Shown here: positions 6,638 to 12,621 of the stretch, in pieces | Layout: the number at the start of each line of letters is the position of its first letter | Position numbering within the stretch: the first letter of the stretch is position 1 | Assembly (NCBI GenBank): GCA_036985755.1 | Contig: BTQG01000071.1 | Location: 1 to 12,621, forward strand | DNA from: JACZST01 sp036985755 | Lineage (GTDB): Bacteria > Actinomycetota > Acidimicrobiia > Spongiisociales > UBA5794 | Direction of reading: 5' to 3' | DNA length: 12,621 bases | Notes under the pieces: model-generated | The model's input: only the letters and a program-made list of their open reading frames with translations | Databases searched by the model: none | Told to the model about the DNA's origin: nothing | Program-made: the position numbers and the translations under genes

Positions 6638-9600
6638 TCAGCCGGCAGCGGCCTCTTCGCCGAGCTGCTGCTGCCAGACGTGGGAGAAGTAGTCGAGATA
6701 ACCGTGGGCGCCGACTGCGCTGAACCAGTCGTACGCCTCCTGTGCCGCGGCGGTAGCTTCCTGCCGGTCCGGCATCACCTCGGCGAAGATCGCCTTCCAC
6801 TCGGCGGCAAACCGCGGGCTCTCCACCTCGGCGAGTTGGTCGATGAGCTGGCCGAACATCACGGCGGCACGATCAGCGTCGCCCTCCAGCAGCTCCAGGC
6901 CGGTGTCCCCGGCAAACCGGAGCACGTCGAAGCGGCGGCCATTAGGCTCGATGAGGTCGATCGCAGCACGAAGCGCGTCGGCATTTCCAAGGCGAATGGC
7001 GGCGCCGATCGCCCGATGCCGGAAGGTGTGGTATCCCAGTGCGGGATCGACCTGCTGAGCCAGCTCGAGCACCTTCTCGAAGTCGCTCTCCAGCCATGAC
7101 AGGTCCACTTCGCTGTCAACCGCGCCGCTGCGGTATTGGGGCTCGGGGTGCTTCAGTAACGGGTCATTCGCCTGGCGTGCCCGTTCGATATGCACCGGGT
7201 CGCCGGTCTGGACCCATCGGATCTGCTCGATGAGAACCGCAAAGAAGTCCGCCCACACCGATTCGCCGAGGTCGAGCTCGGTCAGCACCGCGATCGCCTT
7301 TTCGAAGGCACCGTCTTCAACCAGGCCGGCCGAGTAGTTGAACGCCATCCGAACCACCAAACCGCCGTCTCTCACCCGTTGCGCCAGCTCGTATCCCCGC
7401 GCCCAGCCCGCTCTCTGGCCGGCGATCCCGTTCGCAGATTCGATGACTTCGAGGTTGTTGATGGCGCGCAACGTCGGGTAGGGCAGTGTGTGTTGCTCGG
7501 CGAGCCGGAGAGCCTCGCGCAGTAGTGCCACCGACTCGAAGACGCGACCAAGGCTGCCGAGCACCGTGCCTCTTGTGTTCATGGCGTCAATGGCTACCTC
7601 GGTGTTTCCGCTGGCCTCGGCGGCCATGAGCACGGCCAGGGCAACGTCGGCGGACTCCTGGTTCCTGAACGAACGCATCTGGGCCAGAGACAGCTCGGCG
7701 CCCAGGGCCATCATCTCGGGCTCCCCGACACGTTCGGCATCGAAGTAGAGCGCCATCGCCGCGACGGCATCGACCGGCTCATCGCTGTCCACGTACGCCC
7801 TTCCCAGGACCGTTGCACCACGGACGATATCGGTTGGAGAGCCGCGCTCGAGGTACCAATCCAGGGCGCGGCGGGCGTACGACACGGAGTCCTCATGACG
7901 GAATACGGCGCCGGCGGCGCGGGCAGCAAGCTCCCACAGCGGCGCTTGCTGTGCCTCGTTGCCGGGTACCTCGATCGCCTGTTCCACCAGGGTCAGGGTT
8001 TGGGCGTACGACCTCAGCTCGATTGCCCGCTCCGCCGCGTTCATCAGGGCGGCCCGCGCTTTGTCGGCAAGGGCCTCGTCGGGCCCGGCCTCGTAGGCAT
8101 CCATGTAGTGGCTGGCAATGACGGCGGCGCCCTCGATCGGTGCTTCCTTTTCGTAGTACTCGGCGACCTTGAGGTGACGGTCCTTGCGCTCGGTCTTGGC
8201 GATCCGTCCGTAGGCGACCTCGCGGATCACGCTCTGCACGAATTGGAACTGGCCGCGCTCTGGTGATCGAGGATCGGTGTCGTAGCGGAGCAGCTCCTGG
8301 CGGGCCAACTCTCGCAGCCTCGGCTCGAGCTCGTCGGCGGGCGTATCGCGCAGCACCGTCATCCCCTCGAGGGTGAAGGACTGGCCGAGCACCGCGGCAT
8401 CCTGGATCAGGGCGCGCTGCTCTTCGTCGAGCCGGTCCAGCCGCGCCCCAACCATCGCATGGAGAGAATCGGGGAGGGCGACGCCTTCGAGTTCCCCGAC
8501 GTGACGGTACCTCGACCCTTCCAGCACGATGTCGCCGCTGTTGATCAGCATGCGAACGTACTCCACGGCATACAGTGGAACCCCGCCGGCGCGTTCGACG
8601 ATGAGATCGACCACTTGCTCTGAGATCCCGGGCGCCATCCCGGTCAGGAGTTCACCCATCTCATTGTCGCTCAGCGGGCCAAGGTGCGTCGATAGGAAAT
8701 GATGTCTGGCCGATCCCCAGCTCGGGTGCCGGTCCAGGAGCTGGGGGCGAGCCACGGTGATCACGAGGATGGGATGATCCTTGGACATTTCTACGAGCTC
8801 TTCGATGAACTCGAGCTGCCCATCGTCGGCCCAGTGGATGTCTTCGAAGAGCAGCACCGCGGTCTCGTTGGCCGCTACTCGCTGGAAGAAGGTGCGCAGG
8901 GCGGCGAACAGCTCATTGCGGTCCCCCGACGGCATTTCGTCGAGGCCGAGCAATCCGGCGAGTCTGGGCTCGATCCACTGCCGTTCTTCCGAATCGGGGA
9001 CGAACTCGGCGACGACTGTGCGCAGCTTGGTACGGGCCTTCAGCGGCTCGTCGGTCTCGGCGATCCCGGCCCTGGACCGGACCATCTCGGTCAGCGCCCA
9101 GAAGGTGACTCCCTCTCCGTAGGCGGGGGAGCGGCCCTGGTGCCAGCGAAACACCTCGGTGAGCCCGTCCATGTATTTCTGCAATTCCCAGGCGAGGCGG
9201 CTCTTGCCGATCCCTGCCTCGCCGACGATCGACACCAGCCGCGACGTTCGGTCACGGGTGGTGGCGTGCAATTGATCTTTGAGGAGGCGGAGCTCGTCGT
9301 CGCGGCCTACGAAGGGTGGTTCGAGTGTCTCCCACCTCCCCCTTCCCCCGCGTTGGCCGACCACGGAAAGCGCCCGCCACGCCGCGACCGGTACCGACTT
9401 GCCCTTCATGTCCTGCTCGCCGACCGACTCGTACTGGATCGCTGCCTCGGACAGTTGTTTCGTCGAGTCCCCGACGAAGACGGTGCCGGGGTCGGCAGCG
9501 GATTGGAGGCGGGAGGCGGTGTTGACGATGTCACCGACGACGAGGCCTTTCTCGTTTCCCCCGGATCCGACCGAGGTTTCACCCGACAGAACGCCGGCCC

Positions 9601-10111
9601 GCACCGCCAGCTCGGGGATATCCAGTTCTCCGCCGAGGGCGGCGACGGCGTCGATCAGCTCCAGGGCGGCTCGTACCGCCCGCTCGGCGTCGTCTTCCTG
9701 GGTCTGTTTCGCCCCCCAGAAGGCGGTGACGGCGTCGCCGATGAATTTGTCCACCTCGCCACCGAAGCGTTCGATCACCTCGCGGGCCCTGTCGAAATAG
9801 CGGGTGAGCATCGCCCTGACCTCTTCGGGATCACGGGATTCGCTGAAGGTGGTGAACCCAACCAGGTCGGCAAAGAGCACGGACACGAAGCGGCGTTCGC
9901 CGGGCTCAGAAGCCGGGGTCTCAGCGGCTGGTGTAGCCGTCGGCGTCGCGGCAGCGATTGCGGTGAGATCGTGGCCGCATTCAGAACAGAACTTGTGACC
10001 AGGGCCGTTGGCATGGCCGCACGACGGACACACCGCGTTCAGCGCGGTACCGCACTCGAAGCAGAACTTGTGCGTGCCGTCGTTGGCAGCACCGCAATTA
10101 CCGCAGATCAA
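6638..10111 (-). CDS. Double zinc-ribbon / class III cyclase / AAA ATPase / TPR-like protein, 1157 aa
   Basis: Two CxxC...CxxC zinc ribbons come first (C3, C6, C17, C20 and C28, C31, C42, C45). A Pro/Ala/Thr-rich linker (about 51-71) follows, then a class III cyclase domain (about 73-248) with metal residues D82 (FADLVGFT) and D126 (DKFIGDA), base-selecting K122, and N197/R201 (VNTASR). The usual Thr/Asp at the second base-contact site is Leu190. An AAA/STAND ATPase follows FVGRDDEL (267-274), with P-loop GEAGIGKS (297-304) and Walker B VLLFED (419-424) followed by IHWAD. From about 650 to the end the sequence is Ala/Leu-rich helical repeats of TPR type; no LuxR helix-turn-helix or membrane segment is seen. 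This matches the large actinobacterial 'zinc ribbon plus adenylate/guanylate cyclase plus predicted ATPase' family, believed to be sensors. The start is TTG at 10111: GGGAG lies 7 nt upstream and the zinc ribbon begins at residue 3. The frame is open further upstream, but that part runs antisense through the NAD(P)HX-repair gene and is not coding. First gene of the minus-strand block. Confidence 0.88.
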   Translation of the reverse strand: MICGNCGAANDGTHKFCFECGTALNAVCPSCGHANGPGHKFCSECGHDLTAIAAATPTATPAAETPASEPGERRFVSVLFADLVGFTTFSESRDPEEVRAMLTRYFDRAREVIERFGGEVDKFIGDAVTAFWGAKQTQEDDAERAVRAALELIDAVAALGGELDIPELAVRAGVLSGETSVGSGGNEKGLVVGDIVNTASRLQSAADPGTVFVGDSTKQLSEAAIQYESVGEQDMKGKSVPVAAWRALSVVGQRGGRGRWETLEPPFVGRDDELRLLKDQLHATTRDRTSRLVSIVGEAGIGKSRLAWELQKYMDGLTEVFRWHQGRSPAYGEGVTFWALTEMVRSRAGIAETDEPLKARTKLRTVVAEFVPDSEERQWIEPRLAGLLGLDEMPSGDRNELFAALRTFFQRVAANETAVLLFEDIHWADDGQLEFIEELVEMSKDHPILVITVARPQLLDRHPSWGSARHHFLSTHLGPLSDNEMGELLTGMAPGISEQVVDLIVERAGGVPLYAVEYVRMLINSGDIVLEGSRYRHVGELEGVALPDSLHAMVGARLDRLDEEQRALIQDAAVLGQSFTLEGMTVLRDTPADELEPRLRELARQELLRYDTDPRSPERGQFQFVQSVIREVAYGRIAKTERKDRHLKVAEYYEKEAPIEGAAVIASHYMDAYEAGPDEALADKARAALMNAAERAIELRSYAQTLTLVEQAIEVPGNEAQQAPLWELAARAAGAVFRHEDSVSYARRALDWYLERGSPTDIVRGATVLGRAYVDSDEPVDAVAAMALYFDAERVGEPEMMALGAELSLAQMRSFRNQESADVALAVLMAAEASGNTEVAIDAMNTRGTVLGSLGRVFESVALLREALRLAEQHTLPYPTLRAINNLEVIESANGIAGQRAGWARGYELAQRVRDGGLVVRMAFNYSAGLVEDGAFEKAIAVLTELDLGESVWADFFAVLIEQIRWVQTGDPVHIERARQANDPLLKHPEPQYRSGAVDSEVDLSWLESDFEKVLELAQQVDPALGYHTFRHRAIGAAIRLGNADALRAAIDLIEPNGRRFDVLRFAGDTGLELLEGDADRAAVMFGQLIDQLAEVESPRFAAEWKAIFAEVMPDRQEATAAAQEAYDWFSAVGAHGYLDYFSHVWQQQLGEEAAAG

Positions 10112-10118
10112 AAAGAGT

Positions 10119-10123
10119 CTCCC
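10119..10123 (-). promoter_or_regulatory. Ribosome-binding site that fixes the TTG start of the zinc-ribbon cyclase
   Basis: GGGAG on the minus strand sits 7 nt before TTG (10111-10109). No ATG or GTG in this frame near the zinc ribbon has a comparable site, and translation from TTG begins directly at the first CxxC pair. Confidence 0.65.
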
Positions 10124-10140
10124 TTTTCCCCGGCGAGGAA

Positions 10141-10146
10141 AGGCTA
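10141..10146 (-). promoter_or_regulatory. Possible -10 element for the minus-strand cyclase block
   Basis: TAGCCT on the minus strand fits the loose actinobacterial TANNNT pattern and lies 30 nt before the TTG start. This would give a short leader of about 23 nt that carries the GGGAG site. The only TTG-type -35 candidate (TTGTCA) is just 13 nt upstream, which is too close, so support is weak. Confidence 0.22.
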
Positions 10147-10220
10147 CTGCGCGAAATGCTGACAAGAGAACGAGTGCGTCGAACGCGATCCGGCGGGATC
10201 CCCGAGAAGAGCAAGTCCCG

Positions 10221-10226
10221 TACAAT
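10221..10226 (+). promoter_or_regulatory. -10 element TACAAT, probable leaderless promoter of the NAD(P)HX-repair gene
   Basis: TACAAT differs from consensus TATAAT at one base. Six bases separate it from the A of the ATG at 10233, so a normal start site 7 nt beyond the hexamer would be the first base of the start codon. No Shine-Dalgarno sequence precedes this ATG, which fits a leaderless transcript, common in actinobacteria. No clear -35 box is seen, as is usual for such promoters. Confidence 0.6.
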
Positions 10227-10232
10227 TCACTC

Positions 10233-11657
10233 ATGCGACCGATCATCACCCCCGCCGAGTCGGCGCGGCTGGACACCGCCGCTACCGAGGCCATCGAGAC
10301 CCTCATGGAAAGGGCGGGGTTTGCGATAGCCGTTGCCGCCGCCGAGATGGGCGTTGGGTACGGGCATACGGTGACGGTGCTGGCAGGGCGCGGCAACAAC
10401 GGCGGGGACGGATATGTCGCCGCCAAATACCTTGCCCGACGCGGGGCACAGGTGACGGTGCGGTCGCTCGGTTTCCCCACCGGGGTGGACTCGCCCGCCC
10501 GCAAGGCGGCGACGACTGCGGTACGCGCCGGGGTGACGGTGCTCCGCATTGGTCGGCCCGAACCCGCCGACCTGGTGATCGACGCCCTATTCGGAGTTGG
10601 TTTCCGGGGGAAACTGGCCGACGAGATCGTTCCGTGGACGAAACTCGAGATTCCGGTGCTCGCCGTCGACGTGCCGTCCGGCATCGACGCTACAACCGGC
10701 GACACCGCAGGTGCCGCCTTCACCGCCGATGTGACGGTCACGTTCCAGGCGGCGAAGACCGGGCACTTTCTCGGGCAAGGTCCAGACCGCAGCGGCGTTT
10801 TGCGGATCGTTGACATCGGGCTCGACGAGCCCCGCGCCGAGTTCTTGCTCTGTGAAGCGTCCGATGCGCCGCTCCCGGTTCGCCAACGAAGGGCGCACAA
10901 ATGGTCGGCAGGGTCGGTAGCGGTCGTCGGCGGATCACCCGGGATCACGGGAGCGGCCATGCTGGCGGCGCGATCGGCGCTGAGGGCCGGTGCCGGAGCG
11001 GCAAGCATCGTGTGTGCAGCCTCTCTCGTGCCGATCTATGCGGCGCTCGACCCCGGGGTGATGGCGGCCGGAGTGGGTGACTCCGACTCGTTCCGGACCC
11101 GTGATGTCTCGAGGGTGCTCGAGGTCGCTGGACGGTACGACGTGCTCGTGGTTGGGCCGGGGTTGGGGCCGGTTGACCCAGAGTTCGTCGAGGGCCTGCT
11201 CGCCGGCTGGGATGGACCGCTCGTCCTCGATGCGGACGGCATCAACGCCCTGGACGGGGTGGCGGCCCTTGCCTCCCGAACCGCACCGAGTGTGATCACA
11301 CCACATGCCGGCGAATTCGCTCGATTGAGTGGCGAGGATGCCTCCTACCACGCAGCGGAGCGGCTCGCCGACAAGTCGGGAACATTGGTGCTGCTCAAGG
11401 GATCCCCGACCTTCGTCACCGACGGTACCGAGACATGGGCGGTGACGACCGGGGGTCCCGAGTTGGCCACGATCGGGACGGGAGACGTGCTCGCAGGCAT
11501 GCTCGGCGCCTTCATCGCCGGCGGATTGCCCGAGCACGTCGCGGCACGGTCGGCTGCGTATCATCACGGTGTCGCCGGCTCCCGTCTGGCGAAGTCCGGC
11601 ACGGTGATCGCGACCGATCTGGTCGACGAGATCGGTCGTTCACAGGAGGAATCGTGA
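10233..11657 (+). CDS. nnr: Bifunctional NAD(P)H-hydrate epimerase / ADP-dependent NAD(P)H-hydrate dehydratase, 474 aa
   Basis: This repairs NADHX and NADPHX, hydrated and inactive forms of NAD(P)H. The N-terminal YjeF_N domain (about 1-215) interconverts R and S epimers; the C-terminal carbohydrate-kinase-like domain (about 225-474) dehydrates the S form at the cost of a nucleotide. Visible motifs are AGRGNNGGDGY (51-61) and AVDVPSGID of the epimerase; and HKWSAGSVAVVGGSPGITGA, LDADGINAL (D333, D335), TPHAGEF, LLKGSPT and IGTGDVLAGM of the dehydratase, with the catalytic-type Asp at D418. Length and fused layout match E. coli YjeF/Nnr. The start ATG gives MRPIITPAES, where the family normally begins; the frame is open upstream but that part overlaps the divergent gene's start and has no ribosome site. 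Transcription is probably leaderless from TACAAT at 10221. The stop TGA overlaps the GTG start of trpS by 4 nt (GTGA), so the two are almost certainly co-transcribed and translationally coupled. Confidence 0.95.
   Translation: MRPIITPAESARLDTAATEAIETLMERAGFAIAVAAAEMGVGYGHTVTVLAGRGNNGGDGYVAAKYLARRGAQVTVRSLGFPTGVDSPARKAATTAVRAGVTVLRIGRPEPADLVIDALFGVGFRGKLADEIVPWTKLEIPVLAVDVPSGIDATTGDTAGAAFTADVTVTFQAAKTGHFLGQGPDRSGVLRIVDIGLDEPRAEFLLCEASDAPLPVRQRRAHKWSAGSVAVVGGSPGITGAAMLAARSALRAGAGAASIVCAASLVPIYAALDPGVMAAGVGDSDSFRTRDVSRVLEVAGRYDVLVVGPGLGPVDPEFVEGLLAGWDGPLVLDADGINALDGVAALASRTAPSVITPHAGEFARLSGEDASYHAAERLADKSGTLVLLKGSPTFVTDGTETWAVTTGGPELATIGTGDVLAGMLGAFIAGGLPEHVAARSAAYHHGVAGSRLAKSGTVIATDLVDEIGRSQEES
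11644..11649 (+). promoter_or_regulatory. Ribosome-binding site of trpS inside the end of the upstream gene
   Basis: A perfect AGGAGG ends 4 nt before the GTG at 11654. The spacing is short but usable. It selects GTG over the in-frame GTG eight codons later and shows that trpS is initiated while the upstream gene is still being translated. Confidence 0.75.
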
Positions 11658-12621
11658 CCGAGCAGGAAAGACGGACGGTGTTTTCCGGCGTGCAGCCGAC
11701 CGGGAACATCCATTTGGGCAACTACCTGGGTGCGTTCCGCAACTGGGTTGCGCTGCAAGACGATCCCAACATCGAGGCGATCTACTGCATCGTTGACCTG
11801 CATGGGATGACCAACCCGTACGACCCGAAGGAGTTCGAGGCGGCGCGTCTGGAGACTGCCAAGGTGTTGCTCGCTATCGGGATCGACCCCGACCGGTCCT
11901 TGTTCTACATGCAGAGCCAGGTCCCCCACCATCCGGAGCTGGCGTGGATCCTCGGGACGGTGACGCCGATGGGGGTGCTCAATCGGATGACCCAGTTCAA
12001 GGACAAAACCGACAAGGGGGTGCCGGCGAACCTCGGGCTGTTCTCCTACCCGGTGCTGATGGCGGCGGACATCCTGCTGCTCAGAGCCGATCTGGTGCCG
12101 GTAGGCGATGATCAGAAGCAGCACATCGAGATGACCCGCGACCTCGCCGAGCGCTTCAACAACCGGTTCGGTGACGTGTTTCCCGTCCCGGACGGTCTCA
12201 TTCCCGAGACCTCGGCTCGGGTCATGTCCCTCACCGACCCGACCACCAAGATGTCCAAGAGCGATGCGAATGCGAAGAGCAGGGTCGATGTGCTCGATAG
12301 CCCCGATGATGTACGCAAGAAGATCATGAGCGCGGTCACCGACTCCGAGCCCACGGTGCGCTTCGACCGGGCTGAAAAGCCAGGGATCTCCAACCTCTTG
12401 GAGATCATGTCGGCGTGCACGGGCAGGTCGATCGACGACCTCGCTGAACACTATGCAGAAGGAGGCTACGGAGCTTTCAAAGAGGCCGTCGCCGGGGCTG
12501 TGATCGCCGAGCTGGCGCCGATCCGCTCCACCTATCAGAACCTCGATGATGCCGATGTGGCCAGGATCCTGCAACGGGGTGCCCTCGACGCCAGAACCAA
12601 GGCAGAGGCTTACCAGCAAGA
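11654..12621 (+). CDS. trpS: Tryptophanyl-tRNA synthetase (3' end cut by the window)
   Basis: A cytoplasmic class I aminoacyl-tRNA synthetase that activates Trp with ATP and charges tRNA-Trp. Starting at GTG the protein reads MTEQERRTVFSGVQPTGNIH. The HIGH-type signature is HLGN (20-23) within the PTGNIHLGNY context, and the second ATP-binding signature is KMSKS (199-203). YCIVDLHGMT, PVLMAADILL and VPVGDDQKQHIEMTRDLAER are typical of bacterial TrpRS. The window holds 322 codons; bacterial TrpRS is usually about 330-335 residues, so only a short tail is missing. The gene overlaps the end of the NAD(P)HX-repair gene by 4 nt (GTGA) and has AGGAGG just upstream. The frame is intact throughout. 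Long open frames on the opposite strand in this region are shadows. Confidence 0.97.
   Translation, partial: MTEQERRTVFSGVQPTGNIHLGNYLGAFRNWVALQDDPNIEAIYCIVDLHGMTNPYDPKEFEAARLETAKVLLAIGIDPDRSLFYMQSQVPHHPELAWILGTVTPMGVLNRMTQFKDKTDKGVPANLGLFSYPVLMAADILLLRADLVPVGDDQKQHIEMTRDLAERFNNRFGDVFPVPDGLIPETSARVMSLTDPTTKMSKSDANAKSRVDVLDSPDDVRKKIMSAVTDSEPTVRFDRAEKPGISNLLEIMSACTGRSIDDLAEHYAEGGYGAFKEAVAGAVIAELAPIRSTYQNLDDADVARILQRGALDARTKAEAYQQ

Noticed and set aside
8699..10162. 487-codon plus-strand open frame antisense to the zinc-ribbon cyclase
   Set aside because: The composition looks like reverse-complement noise and there is no family motif; the minus strand encodes P-loop, cyclase and zinc-ribbon motifs over the same bases.
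10187..10200. Inverted repeat gatcc-ggcg-ggatc in the divergent promoter region, as an operator
   Set aside because: The arms are only 5 bp, there is no second copy, and no adjacent regulator gene would use it. It is kept as a note only.
10112..11008. Extension of the zinc-ribbon cyclase frame by 299 more codons upstream, to 11008
   Set aside because: The extension runs antisense through the well-supported NAD(P)HX-repair gene, has low-complexity Ser/Ala/Thr/Pro composition, and the TTG at 10111 has a good ribosome site and begins right at the zinc ribbon.
11564..12619. 351-codon minus-strand open frame opposite trpS
   Set aside because: The plus strand has unmistakable TrpRS signatures (HLGN and KMSKS), so the antisense frame is a shadow.

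Overview
The window is about 12.6 kb of high-GC, tightly packed bacterial DNA. Shine-Dalgarno sites of the AGGAGG type, frequent GTG and TTG starts, a probable leaderless promoter and large cyclase-ATPase-TPR proteins all point to an actinobacterium (Actinomycetota). A deep lineage such as Acidimicrobiia is possible, but that is only an impression. No tRNA, rRNA, CRISPR array, insertion sequence or integrase was seen, and no stretch longer than about 120 bases lacks a gene.

Layout. Positions 1-87 hold the last 28 codons of a plus-strand gene, probably a PLP-dependent decarboxylase or aminotransferase. It converges on a minus-strand block across a strong hairpin at 97-127. Read in its own direction, from right to left, the minus-strand block is: a 1157-residue zinc-ribbon/class III cyclase/AAA ATPase/TPR protein (10111 to 6638); two tandem paralogues of about 910 residues, each with class III cyclase, NB-ARC-type ATPase and helical repeats (6558 to 3826 and 3774 to 1033); and a 263-residue polytopic membrane protein (987 to 196). 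The spacers inside the block are 45 to 79 nt and show no convincing terminator, so the four genes could form one operon. Divergent from this block, across 121 nt, lies a plus-strand pair: a bifunctional NAD(P)H-hydrate epimerase/dehydratase (10233-11657) and tryptophanyl-tRNA synthetase (GTG start at 11654, cut by the window end). The two overlap by 4 nt.

How the genes may work together. The right-hand pair is housekeeping: repair of damaged NAD(P)H and charging of tRNA-Trp. The minus-strand block is a concentrated signalling module. It has three large STAND/AAA-type NTPases, each with an N-terminal cyclase domain and a C-terminal repeat region that probably senses a ligand or partner. None ends in the LuxR DNA-binding domain found on related mycobacterial cyclase-ATPase proteins, so any output should go through the cyclase product or protein contacts. 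The two tandem paralogues carry Arg where class III cyclases normally have the base-selecting Lys. The most distinctive sequence-level oddity is the start of the middle gene: the best ribosome-binding site and ATG open a 7-codon frame that stops 10 nt before the likely real GTG start. This is either a leader peptide or a one-base frameshift in a G5 run.
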